Shown: positions 31,269 through 39,484 of the stretch, in pieces
Layout: every line of letters starts with the position of its first letter
Numbering within the stretch: the stretch's first letter is position 1
Assembly: GCA_900769885.1 (NCBI GenBank)
Contig: CAAGIG010000027.1
Coordinates: forward strand, 1 to 42,595
Length of the DNA: 42,595 nucleotides
Reading direction: 5' to 3'
DNA from: Rikenellaceae bacterium
Lineage (GTDB): Bacteria; Bacteroidota; Bacteroidia; Bacteroidales; UBA932
The notes under the pieces: generated by a model
What the model was told of the DNA's origin: nothing
Seen by the model: the letters and a program-made list of their open reading frames with translations, nothing else
Databases searched by the model: none
Position numbers and translations under genes: made by a program

Positions 31269-31276
31269 CAAAGATA
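31269..31276 (-). promoter_or_regulatory. -7 box immediately before the 969-residue gene
   Basis: On the minus strand TATCTTTG matches TAnnTTTG and ends 4 nt before the ATG (31264-31262). If used, transcription would begin at or next to the start codon. Confidence 0.45.
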
Positions 31277-31278
31277 AT

Positions 31279-31286
31279 TATATTTG
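31279..31286 (+). promoter_or_regulatory. -7 box of the Na/Pi cotransporter gene
   Basis: TATATTTG matches TAnnTTTG, 21 nt before the ATG at 31308 and only 2 nt from the oppositely oriented box at 31269-31276. An in-frame TTG (31284) inside this box is therefore not the start. Confidence 0.6.
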
Positions 31287-31307
31287 CAGATATTTTACTT
31301 TAATTAT

Positions 31308-32996
31308 ATGGATACAGTTTTGCAGATTTTGAACCTTTTGGGTGCTTTGGGTCTTTTCCTTTATGGTATGACTCTGATGAGTGAGGGACTCCAGAAGGCA
31401 GCTGGAAATAAATTGCGCAGTTTTCTTGCTGCGATGACCTCAAATTCTCTTAAAAGGGTCCTTACAGGTACTTTTATCACCACAGTTATTCAATCTTCAA
31501 GTGCTACGACCGTTATGGTTGTCAGCTTTGTGAATGCGGGCTTGCTTACTTTGGTTCAGGCAGTCGGTGTGATTATGGGTGCCAATATCGGAACGACTGT
31601 TACCGCCTGGATTATCTCGTTGCTGGGATTTAAAGCAGATATTTCAGCTTTGTCCATTCCTTTGATCGGTATCGGATTTGCGTTTATGATGTTCAAATCC
31701 CAAAAGCGCAAAAATATTGGACAACTTATTATCGGTTTTGCTCTTTTATTCTTGGGTCTCAGCGAGTTGAAGGCTTCAGTTCCCGATTTGAGTTCTACTC
31801 CTGAGGTGTTGTCATTTATCCAGCAGTGGACCAATTGGGGATTCTTGTCTGTACTTATATTTGTATTGATCGGTACACTTTTGACCATTATTCTCCAGTC
31901 TTCAAGTGCTACAATGGCTCTTACACTGGTGATGGCCAGTCAGGGATGGATTCCTTTTGAAATGGCTGCTGCAATGGTTTTGGGTGAAAATATCGGTACC
32001 ACCATTACAGCCAACATCGCTGCATCTGTGGGAAATATCTCTGCAAGAAGGGCGGCACTCGCACACACCTTCTTCAATGTATTCGGAGTTATTTGGGTAT
32101 TGATTCTTTACAGACCTTTCCTACTGTTGATTTCAAAAATCGTGGTATCGTTCGGAGGACAGGATCCATTCGTCTCTTCGGAATCACTTTTGTATGCCAT
32201 TTCGACTCTTCACACTTTGTTCAATGTAATAAACACTTTGATTCTTGTGTGGTTTACCCCTCAAATTGTGAAACTTGTAAGTATGGCTATCAAGTCGAAG
32301 AACGAGGAAGAGGTTTTCAGATTGAAATATATCCAAAGTGGTGCGTTGAGTACCTCTGAACTCTCTTTGGAACAGGCAAAACAGGAAATTATCCATTTCT
32401 CGGAGATTGTTCAAAGACAATATGTTTATGCCCGTGAGGCAATCAACAATTCTGACAATGATCAGAAATTTGATGAATTGTACAAGAAACTCGAGCATTA
32501 TGAACAAGTTGCCGACAGACTTGAGTATGAGATTGCAAAATATCTGAATAACATCGCAGATTCTGATTTGAGTCAGGAGGGGGCCAAGAGGGTTCGTGCT
32601 ATGTATAAGGCAATTGGCGAGATGGAGAGTATCGGTGACTCAGGTTTCAATATTGCCAGAATTCTTCAGAGAAAGAATATGCACAATCAGAAATTTGATG
32701 ATGTTACTATCAAGAAACTCAACAAGATGCTTGACTTGGTGGACAGTGCCCTTGCTGCAATGAATACAAACTTGAAATTGGGTTATACTCAGATTTCGGG
32801 AATTTCAAATGCACAGGATGCAGAGCACGATATCAACGAGTATCGTGACAATTTGAAAGAGGAACATTTGAGGAATATCGAGTCGGAAGAGAGCGCTTAT
32901 TTGTTGGGTGTCTATTATATGGACTTGGTTACTGAAATGGAGAGAGTAGGAGACTATATCATCAATGTCTCTGAAGCGATTATTGAGATAAATTAA
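31308..32996 (+). CDS. Na+/phosphate cotransporter family protein with PhoU-like tail
   Basis: A 562-residue member of the NptA/PNaS family that imports phosphate with sodium. Two inverted QSSSA repeats, the family hallmark, are visible: TTVIQSSSATTVMVVSFVNAG and TIILQSSSATMALTLVMASQ, each followed by a GxNIGTT segment (GANIGTTVTAWI, GENIGTTITANIAA). About eight membrane helices fill residues 1-320. The C-terminal cytoplasmic region (about 345-555) is helical and PhoU-like (EQVADRLEYEIAKYLNNIADSDLS, DLVTEMERVGDYIINVSEAIIEI). I start at the ATG at 31308 because the upstream in-frame TTG lies in the promoter box. Confidence 0.92.
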   Translation: MDTVLQILNLLGALGLFLYGMTLMSEGLQKAAGNKLRSFLAAMTSNSLKRVLTGTFITTVIQSSSATTVMVVSFVNAGLLTLVQAVGVIMGANIGTTVTAWIISLLGFKADISALSIPLIGIGFAFMMFKSQKRKNIGQLIIGFALLFLGLSELKASVPDLSSTPEVLSFIQQWTNWGFLSVLIFVLIGTLLTIILQSSSATMALTLVMASQGWIPFEMAAAMVLGENIGTTITANIAASVGNISARRAALAHTFFNVFGVIWVLILYRPFLLLISKIVVSFGGQDPFVSSESLLYAISTLHTLFNVINTLILVWFTPQIVKLVSMAIKSKNEEEVFRLKYIQSGALSTSELSLEQAKQEIIHFSEIVQRQYVYAREAINNSDNDQKFDELYKKLEHYEQVADRLEYEIAKYLNNIADSDLSQEGAKRVRAMYKAIGEMESIGDSGFNIARILQRKNMHNQKFDDVTIKKLNKMLDLVDSALAAMNTNLKLGYTQISGISNAQDAEHDINEYRDNLKEEHLRNIESEESAYLLGVYYMDLVTEMERVGDYIINVSEAIIEIN

Positions 32997-33017
32997 TTTT
33001 GAAATTTTTTTGAAGCG

Positions 33018-33050
33018 AAAGTGGCTCATAATGAATGTATGGGCCACTTT
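33018..33050 (+). terminator. Hairpin downstream of the Na/Pi cotransporter gene
   Basis: AAAGTGGCTCAT (33018-33029) pairs with ATGGGCCACTTT (33039-33050; one G-T) with a short T tail. An AT-rich hairpin follows at 33066-33087 with a long T-run, so ending may be two-staged. Confidence 0.6.
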
Positions 33051-33127
33051 GTTAATAACTCCGTTAAGAATTACGGAAGAAATTCTTTTTTCTCTCCGAT
33101 ATTCGTATTAACTTGCAAAGCAATTTT

Positions 33128-33154
33128 AGCCGAATGTTTAGTCGGCTTTTGTTT
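33128..33154 (+). terminator. Small terminator-like hairpin before nrdJ
   Basis: AGCCGA (33128-33133) pairs with TCGGCT (33142-33147), followed by TTTTGTTTT. It lies 42 nt upstream of the ribonucleotide reductase start, after a weak promoter-like TAACTTGC (33109-33116), so it could be an attenuator in that leader or a further terminator of the upstream gene. Confidence 0.5.
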
Positions 33155-33195
33155 TCTAATAACATATAGCAAATTATATAAATTATTGATATAGA

Positions 33196-35709
33196 ATGGA
33201 TAAGCTTATCTACGACGAAGTATTGGCCGCTAGTAAGAGTTATTTTAAGGGGGATGAATTGGCTGCATCTGTTTGGATTAACAAGTATGCGATGAAAGAT
33301 TCATTCGGAAACATCTACGAGAAGTCTCCCGATGAAATGCACTGGCGTTTGGCTAATGAGTTTGCAAGGATTGAGTCAAAATATGCCAATCCTCTTGCAG
33401 CTCAGGAAATTTATGAACTGCTCAAGGACTTCAAATATGTGATTCCTCAGGGAGGTCCTATGTCCGGAATCGGCAACAATAATCAGGTTGCATCTCTTTC
33501 AAACTGCTTTGTAATCGGAAACCGTCGTCCTGCTGACTCATACGGTGGAATTATGAAAATCGATGAGGAGCAAGTTCAGTTGATGAAACGTCGTGGTGGG
33601 GTCGGTCACGATTTGTCGCATATCAGACCTGCCGGCAGTCCTGTGTTGAACAGTGCTTTGACCTCTACCGGAGTTGTTCCATTTATGGAGAGATACTCTA
33701 ACTCTACCAGAGAGGTGGCTCAGGATGGACGCCGAGGTGCCCTTATGTTGTCAATCTCTATCAAACATCCTGATGCTGAGAGTTTTATCGATGCAAAGAT
33801 GGAGAAAGGAAAGGTGACAGGAGCAAATGTCTCAGTAAGAATTGATGATGAGTTTATGAGATGTGCTCTAAGTGGCAGACCTTATGTTCAGAAATATCCT
33901 ATCGATTCAGAGAATCCTACCTATACAAAAGAGATAGATGCTTCAGCTCTTTGGAAAAAGATTATCCACAATGCCTGGAAATCGGCAGAGCCCGGTATCC
34001 TTTTCTGGGACACTATTGCCAGAGAGTCTATTCCTGACTGTTATGCAGATCAGGGTTACAAGACTACAAGTACCAACCCTTGCGGTGAGATTCCTTTGTG
34101 TCCTTACGACTCTTGTCGTCTTATTGCAATAAATCTTTATTCTTATGTAGACAAGCCATTTACAGCAGAGGCTTCGTTTAACTTCGAACTTTTCAAAGAT
34201 CACGTCCGCAAAGCAATGCGTCTGATGGATGACTTGATTGACCTCGAAATGGAGAAAATCGAGCAGATTCTTGACAAGGTAAGAAGAGACCCTGAAGATG
34301 ACGATGTGAAGCGTACCGAAAAGGAACTTTGGGAGAAAATCAAAGAGAAATCTATCGGTGGCCGCAGAACAGGTTTGGGTATTACCGGTGAAGGTGATAT
34401 GTTGGCTGCATTGGGATTGACATACGGTTCGGATGAGTCAATTGATTTCGCTGTTCAGGTTCAAAAGACCCTTGCAGTGGAGGCTTACCGCTCATCTGTA
34501 AATATGGCAAAAGAGAGAGGTGCTTTCCCTATCTTCAATGCTTCAAAAGAGATGAACAATCCAATGATTGGCAGAATTAAAAAAGAGGATGAGGATTTGT
34601 ATGAAGAGATGGTCCGCTATGGTAGAAGAAATATTTCAATGCTTACCATTGCTCCTACAGGAACCACTTCGTTGATGACTCAAACAACTTCGGGTATCGA
34701 ACCTGTCTTCTTGCCTTTCTACAAGAGAAGAAGAAAAGTAAATCCTAACGATTTGAATGCAGTTGTCGCTTTCAAAGATGAAAACGGAGACTGTTTTGAA
34801 GAATATTATGTTTTCCACCACCATTTCTTGACCTGGTGTGAGGTTAATGGTTATAATGTGGAAGATGTCAAGAAGATGAGCGAGGCTCAGGTTGCAGAAC
34901 TTGTCAAAGAGTCTCCTTATCATAAAGCTACTTCAAATGATATTGACTGGGTGGCAAAAGTGAAAATGCAGGGCAAGATGCAGAAATGGGTGGACCACTC
35001 TATCAGTGTTACAGTGAACCTTCCTAAGGACATTAAAGAGGAGATGGTTTCAGAAGTTTACAGAACAGCTTGGGAATCAGGATGTAAAGGTATTACAGTA
35101 TATCGTGATGGTTCTCGCACAGGTGTCCTTGTATCTGCAAAGGAGAATACCAAGAATGTCATTAAACCTAAAAAACGTCCAAAATCTTTGGAGGCAGACG
35201 TTATCCGCTTCAAAAACGGTAGCGAGCAATGGATTGCTTTCGTAGGTAAACAAAACGGACAACCTTACGAAATTTTCACCGGTATGGTGGATGAGTCCCG
35301 CAATATTCCTTCAGCTATTACCAAGGGTTCTATCGTAAAGGTTGTTGATGAAGAGGGCAACAAGCGTTATGACTTCTACTATAAAGACAAATATGGTTTG
35401 CCTTGTGTATTGGGAGGTATCTCGCATATGTTCTTCCAGGAGTTCTGGAACTATGCAAAATTGATTTCGGGTGTCATCAGAAATGGTATGCCTATTGTCG
35501 ATATTCTGAACCTTGTAAGAGGTCTTAATCTTGATGATGAGAATATCAATACCTGGAAAAAAGGTGTTGAGAGAGCCTTGAAACAATATATTCCTGACGG
35601 AACCAAGGATGAGTCCGGTCAAAAATGTGAAAAATGTAAATCTACCAATCTGATTTACACTGAGGGCTGTCTGATTTGTCAGGATTGCGGTCACGGTAAA
35701 TGCGGTTAG
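33196..35709 (+). CDS. nrdJ: Adenosylcobalamin-dependent ribonucleotide reductase (class II)
   Basis: Makes deoxyribonucleotides without oxygen or iron, using coenzyme B12. The 837-residue protein has the N-terminal redox Cys in SLSNCFV (Cys104), the active-site NPCGEIPL (Asn294, Cys296, Glu298), and RNISMLTIAPTGTTSLMTQTTSGIEP for substrate phosphate binding. A TSCPD-type tail region lies at about 660-770 (KPKKRPKSLEADVIRFKNGSE). A Cys cluster (811, 814, 825, 828, 831, 836) ends the protein as a zinc ribbon and redox shuttle. A single chain with no small subunit next to it supports class II. No cobalamin riboswitch is seen in the 199-nt upstream region. ispE follows after 3 nt. Confidence 0.93.
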   Translation: MDKLIYDEVLAASKSYFKGDELAASVWINKYAMKDSFGNIYEKSPDEMHWRLANEFARIESKYANPLAAQEIYELLKDFKYVIPQGGPMSGIGNNNQVASLSNCFVIGNRRPADSYGGIMKIDEEQVQLMKRRGGVGHDLSHIRPAGSPVLNSALTSTGVVPFMERYSNSTREVAQDGRRGALMLSISIKHPDAESFIDAKMEKGKVTGANVSVRIDDEFMRCALSGRPYVQKYPIDSENPTYTKEIDASALWKKIIHNAWKSAEPGILFWDTIARESIPDCYADQGYKTTSTNPCGEIPLCPYDSCRLIAINLYSYVDKPFTAEASFNFELFKDHVRKAMRLMDDLIDLEMEKIEQILDKVRRDPEDDDVKRTEKELWEKIKEKSIGGRRTGLGITGEGDMLAALGLTYGSDESIDFAVQVQKTLAVEAYRSSVNMAKERGAFPIFNASKEMNNPMIGRIKKEDEDLYEEMVRYGRRNISMLTIAPTGTTSLMTQTTSGIEPVFLPFYKRRRKVNPNDLNAVVAFKDENGDCFEEYYVFHHHFLTWCEVNGYNVEDVKKMSEAQVAELVKESPYHKATSNDIDWVAKVKMQGKMQKWVDHSISVTVNLPKDIKEEMVSEVYRTAWESGCKGITVYRDGSRTGVLVSAKENTKNVIKPKKRPKSLEADVIRFKNGSEQWIAFVGKQNGQPYEIFTGMVDESRNIPSAITKGSIVKVVDEEGNKRYDFYYKDKYGLPCVLGGISHMFFQEFWNYAKLISGVIRNGMPIVDILNLVRGLNLDDENINTWKKGVERALKQYIPDGTKDESGQKCEKCKSTNLIYTEGCLICQDCGHGKCG

Positions 35710-35712
35710 CAG

Positions 35713-36501
35713 ATGAATATAATTCTATATCCCAATGCTAAGATAAATATCGGGTTGAGGATTTTGAGAAAAAGGGAAGATGGTTATCACGATTTGGAGA
35801 CAATCTTCTTCCCTGTCTTTACTCACAACGATGTTTTGGAAATAGTGGAATCGAAACAGGTCAATATGTTCCGATATGGGATATCTTACTCTCTTCCCGG
35901 AAATGATATCGAGAAGGAGTTGTGTATTAAAGCCTATAGATTATTAGAGAAAAAGTATGGAATTCCACCTGTGGAGTTCCATCTTTTTAAAGGTATACCT
36001 GTCGGTGCAGGTTTGGGTGGAGGCTCTTCTGATGCTGCCTTCACACTTAAAGGGTTGAATTCCCTTTTTTCGTTGGGAATGAGTGATGAAGAACTGGTCA
36101 AATGTGCTGCGGAAATTGGCAGTGACTGTCCGTTTTTTATCCACAATACCCCAATGCTGGGTGAGGGAAGAGGTGAAGTTCTCTCTCCGATCCAATCCTC
36201 TTCGCTCGATCTTTTGAATTCGGGTGGTTCGACACATTATATAAAGGTAGTTACCCCCGATGTTCATATCTCCACAGCGCAGGCTTATGCCGGAGTGACA
36301 CCTTGCTGTGAAGGTCCTTCTATAAAAGAAATGATCTCTCTACCGATTTCTCAGTGGAAAGATCATATATCTAATGATTTTGAAAAATCTATTTTCAAGC
36401 AATATCCCTCATTGCAACTGGAGAAAGAAAAATTGTATGACCAGGGGGCAATCTATGTTTCAATGAGTGGAAGCGGTTCTGCCCTTTTTGGAATCTTTTA
36501 A
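35713..36501 (+). CDS. ispE: 4-diphosphocytidyl-2-C-methyl-D-erythritol kinase
   Basis: GHMP kinase of the MEP isoprenoid pathway; phosphorylates CDP-ME at the 2-OH. The 262-residue protein has PNAKINIGLRILRKREDGYHDLET at the N terminus, the ATP-binding PVGAGLGGGSSDAAF (96-110), GSDCPFFI and a C-terminal MSGSGSALFGIF motif. Length is usual. It starts 3 nt after nrdJ, so is probably cotranscribed. Its TAA overlaps the convergent phosphopantetheinyl transferase stop (TTAA, 36498-36501). Confidence 0.95.
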   Translation: MNIILYPNAKINIGLRILRKREDGYHDLETIFFPVFTHNDVLEIVESKQVNMFRYGISYSLPGNDIEKELCIKAYRLLEKKYGIPPVEFHLFKGIPVGAGLGGGSSDAAFTLKGLNSLFSLGMSDEELVKCAAEIGSDCPFFIHNTPMLGEGRGEVLSPIQSSSLDLLNSGGSTHYIKVVTPDVHISTAQAYAGVTPCCEGPSIKEMISLPISQWKDHISNDFEKSIFKQYPSLQLEKEKLYDQGAIYVSMSGSGSALFGIF

Positions 36502-37136
36502 CCTACCATCCAGACAAGTACGTGTCTGTCAAATACTTCGTATTCCAATTCAAAATATTCTTCAGTTCCATCCTTGTGAGTGAAGGTGGCTTCAAGTTCA
36601 CCATCATTTTTAGGATTGAATTTCTCCAGGCATATCTGTTCAGCAAAGTCAACACCACTGCGTGACATCCTTTTGTAGATAGTCTCTTTTGCACACCAGT
36701 AGATAGCAAGTTGGAGATTTGTATTGCGGTCTGTCAAGTCGTCCTGCTCTTCTTCAGAGAGAACTTTTTTCTCGACAGCAGAGAAATCCCTGTCAATACT
36801 TTCAATGTCGATACCCACATCCGAGTCGGGATGTGTAATAATCGCTACATACTTGCTGCAGTGAGTGATACTGATTTCGATAGCACTATTTTGGAGATAT
36901 GGTCTGCCATTGTCGTGATGTCCCAAGTATACTTTTTCAGGAAACATCTCGTTGAGCAAAGCTCTTACAGCCAGTTTTTCTTTTCTGCGTGATGCGCTTT
37001 TTGTTATTTGAAGTTCTTCCAATTCGTCGTTTGGAATAGGTGAGCACATCTGTCGCAGGTCATCTTCATCTTCTGTGATTTCCCAGATGGAAATCTCGGC
37101 ACCATTGCTTAATTTTCGTCTATCGTAAAGTCCCAT
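36498..37136 (-). CDS. 4'-phosphopantetheinyl transferase (Sfp type)
   Basis: Transfers phosphopantetheine from CoA to carrier proteins. The 212-residue length and motifs fit the Sfp/AcpT group: GRPYLQNSAIEISITHC (77-93), DVGIDIESI (106-114; Asp110 and Glu112 as Mg ligands) and WCAKETIYK (147-155; Glu151 and Lys155). No polyketide or nonribosomal cluster is nearby, so the target may be fatty-acid ACP or another carrier. It is the last of three minus-strand genes (S37 peptidase, DUF2156, this), 36 nt after DUF2156. Confidence 0.92.
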   Translation of the reverse strand: MGLYDRRKLSNGAEISIWEITEDEDDLRQMCSPIPNDELEELQITKSASRRKEKLAVRALLNEMFPEKVYLGHHDNGRPYLQNSAIEISITHCSKYVAIITHPDSDVGIDIESIDRDFSAVEKKVLSEEEQDDLTDRNTNLQLAIYWCAKETIYKRMSRSGVDFAEQICLEKFNPKNDGELEATFTHKDGTEEYFELEYEVFDRHVLVWMVG

Positions 37137-37172
37137 TTTAAGTTTTAAAAAATCAGCCGCAAAGAAAATGAG

Positions 37173-38081
37173 TTATTTTGGAATTGCAAAATATTTCTCA
37201 ATCATAAATACAGGATTATATGAAAGTTTTGCTTTTCGCAGCCCTTCATCACCGGCATCATCTTCTCTGTTTATATATTTGAACTTTTCTGTCCTGTCGA
37301 GAACAAATGACTGATTGATCATAGGGTAGGCACCTTTAATATCTGAAAAGGCTTTTTCAATATGAACAATGTAGGTGTCGCTGTTCAGCGGTTCTCCAAC
37401 GGTATAGGCAACAACCTCCCCATCTACTCTCAATAGTCCCCCTTCGAGTTCGAGTGCAATGAAATCTTTCAAAGCCCTTCTTACGGCACAACACTCCTGT
37501 CTTTTGGAGGCATTGTGGTTGCAAGCACTCATTTTGCACCATTTTTCATTCATCTGGAAGCACTCTTCGAGAAGCTCCGAGCATCGCTCGGGTTCAAGGT
37601 GGGAAATGGTTTCGTATTGCCATCCCGGAATCTCTTTGAAACGGGAGATAAAGTTTCTCTTGGGCTGGTATTTTTTACCGGTAAGGGTTGCAAGAGCTTC
37701 CCGTTCATAGATGTAATCGAAACTGTTTCTGGTCAGGCTGAATTCAAATTTGTCGGGAAATAGCCTTTCCAGTTCTTCTTTATTCTCCTGTGTAAGAGAG
37801 TTGAATGCAAATTTTTTACCTGCTGTGCGGGCATCTTCCATCATAAACTCCACCGCTTTTGCCAAATCGACTTTTCCTGCAGGGTAGAGATAATAAAAAT
37901 ACTCCTCGTCAGCACTTCTTATGAGCAACATTTGTTCAAATTGGGCAATTTGGGTATTGTAGATGGATGACCATATATATAAAGAGGTGAAGCAATATTC
38001 TGTCCCTCTGAAGTCAGAAAGAGCAAGGAGCGGCTTTACCCACTCCTTGTCTTGCAATTCTATGTTTTTGAAATTAATCAT
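37173..38081 (-). CDS. DUF2156 protein (MprF C-terminal-like acyltransferase fold)
   Basis: A 302-residue soluble protein of the DUF2156 family, related to the aminoacyl-transferase part of phosphatidylglycerol lysyltransferase (MprF). Recognisable are LSDFRGTEYCFTSLYIWSSIY near the N terminus, FDYIYEREALATLTGKKYQPKRNFISRF (about 125-150) and the late HIEKAFSDIKGAYPMINQSFV and EDDAGDEGLRKAKLSYNP. There are no membrane helices, so it is not a full MprF. It sits 11 nt after the peptidase gene. Substrate unknown. Confidence 0.85.
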   Translation of the reverse strand: MINFKNIELQDKEWVKPLLALSDFRGTEYCFTSLYIWSSIYNTQIAQFEQMLLIRSADEEYFYYLYPAGKVDLAKAVEFMMEDARTAGKKFAFNSLTQENKEELERLFPDKFEFSLTRNSFDYIYEREALATLTGKKYQPKRNFISRFKEIPGWQYETISHLEPERCSELLEECFQMNEKWCKMSACNHNASKRQECCAVRRALKDFIALELEGGLLRVDGEVVAYTVGEPLNSDTYIVHIEKAFSDIKGAYPMINQSFVLDRTEKFKYINREDDAGDEGLRKAKLSYNPVFMIEKYFAIPK

Positions 38082-38092
38082 TTATCGTTTGA

Positions 38093-39403
38093 TTAGTTGT
38101 AAAGCCAACCGCTTAGGATAGATTTGATTTTGTTCTGGGTCTCTTCGTCAAATGTGCCGATTCTTGCTCTGTGGCTGCCCCAGGGTTCGATGAAGAATTT
38201 GATGTTTTCTTTGCCGGGATCATCAGGCATAACTGCTGACCAAGGGTCGAATTGACCATAGATGAATACCATTTTTGCATCAGTAGAACTGATGAAATCT
38301 GTCAATTTTTTATAAAGGTAGTCATCAAATTCAAATCTGATTCCTTGTGGAAGGACTGTTCTGTGAAGGTAATCTTCTGTGGTCTTCAAATCGAAATACT
38401 TCTGATATTTCTTGAAAGGGGTCATATCGTATCCGTAGTAACCGAGTTCTTTGGCTGCCTGAACGAAGAAAGGTGCAGTAGTGCTCCATTTTTCAAAGTA
38501 GTCGGGAGATGCAATTTTCATCATATAATTGAAAATCTCCTGATTCGATGATTTTACAGAAGGGATCTCAGTTGTGGGATAGCCCCATTGCCAGAATGCA
38601 AATGGGAATTCCAATAGGCAAAGGTCGAAGATTTCACCTGTAGGGATATTGAATTCCAATGAGTTGGCTTTGCAAAGAGAGTCAAATTTAGGGAAGATTT
38701 TATCTTTTCTCTTAAGCAGTTCTACCTGGTAGTTGAAGATAATTTCTCTGTCCGCAGGAGTTCCGGCATAGTCGGCAAGGAACTTTTCGTGGCGGCCGTC
38801 TACAAGTGCTTTACAAACGGGACCAACATAAGGCACAGAAACATCGACATCTTCAGGGAAATATGAACGGTGAATCATAGTGTTTTGTCCACCTTTGCTG
38901 ATACCTGTCGAAATCCATTTTCCGTCGTAGATGTTTTTTAGAGCTGTAATTACATTGTGGATATCGTTTGCAGCATTTTCTGCATTGAGATAACTCCAGT
39001 CAATCTCTTCAGGTGCTGTTTCGGGATATGGAGTTGATTCAAGGAAATAGCGGTGTTCCACAACGATGTTGTTGGTATTGAAGATTCTTGAAATTTCATC
39101 TCTGTAACCGGTGCGGGCTGCATACTGTGCACCATAACCCTCAGCCACTACAACTGTTGCACTGTCGGGGTGAACGTGGCATACAAATACTCTTTGGTTG
39201 AAAACACCTTTTGAAGGATCTTTATGGTCGATTGGTTGTTCAAATGTAAGGACAAACTTTTCACCGAATTCGGTGCTCTCCATTTTGGTCACTGAAGTTA
39301 CATTTTCAAGACCCAACAGTTGTTCTTCCATAGATTTTGGACAAGAACAAGCAGAGAGGATAACTGCCGCGATGGCAATGATTGATAATCTGATTAAGCG
39401 CAT
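38093..39403 (-). CDS. S37-family (PS-10) tripeptidyl-type peptidase lipoprotein
   Basis: A 436-residue secreted serine peptidase. The signal ends in ILSAC with lipidated Cys19. The alpha/beta-hydrolase nucleophile motif is GISKGGQ with Ser169. The acid is probably Asp in FIYGQFDPWSA, and the base His in WGSHRARIGTF near the C terminus. VLTFEQPIDHKDPSKGVFNQRV and VVVAEGYGAQ are family landmarks. Relatives remove N-terminal peptides; here it likely aids peptide nutrition at the cell surface or periplasm. A weak -7-like TACTTTCG lies on the minus strand at 39430-39437. It is first of a three-gene minus transcript. Confidence 0.88.
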   Translation of the reverse strand: MRLIRLSIIAIAAVILSACSCPKSMEEQLLGLENVTSVTKMESTEFGEKFVLTFEQPIDHKDPSKGVFNQRVFVCHVHPDSATVVVAEGYGAQYAARTGYRDEISRIFNTNNIVVEHRYFLESTPYPETAPEEIDWSYLNAENAANDIHNVITALKNIYDGKWISTGISKGGQNTMIHRSYFPEDVDVSVPYVGPVCKALVDGRHEKFLADYAGTPADREIIFNYQVELLKRKDKIFPKFDSLCKANSLEFNIPTGEIFDLCLLEFPFAFWQWGYPTTEIPSVKSSNQEIFNYMMKIASPDYFEKWSTTAPFFVQAAKELGYYGYDMTPFKKYQKYFDLKTTEDYLHRTVLPQGIRFEFDDYLYKKLTDFISSTDAKMVFIYGQFDPWSAVMPDDPGKENIKFFIEPWGSHRARIGTFDEETQNKIKSILSGWLYN

Positions 39404-39449
39404 ATTCTATATATTTGATTATAAAAAAACGAAAGTAGTAAAAAATCGT

Positions 39450-39457
39450 TATTTTTG
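39450..39457 (+). promoter_or_regulatory. -7 box of tyrS
   Basis: TATTTTTG matches TAnnTTTG, 27 nt before the ATG at 39485. The in-frame TTG at 39455 is inside the box and cannot start translation of this transcript. Confidence 0.6.
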
Positions 39458-39484
39458 CCAAATAAAATAAGAAGTAGCAATTAT

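Noticed and set aside
33018..33050. Link between this hairpin and the one at 8791-8832 (both contain AAAGTGGCTCA and GCCACTTT)
   Set aside because: The shared core is 8-11 nt with unrelated loops and flanks; chance or ordinary terminator similarity is sufficient.
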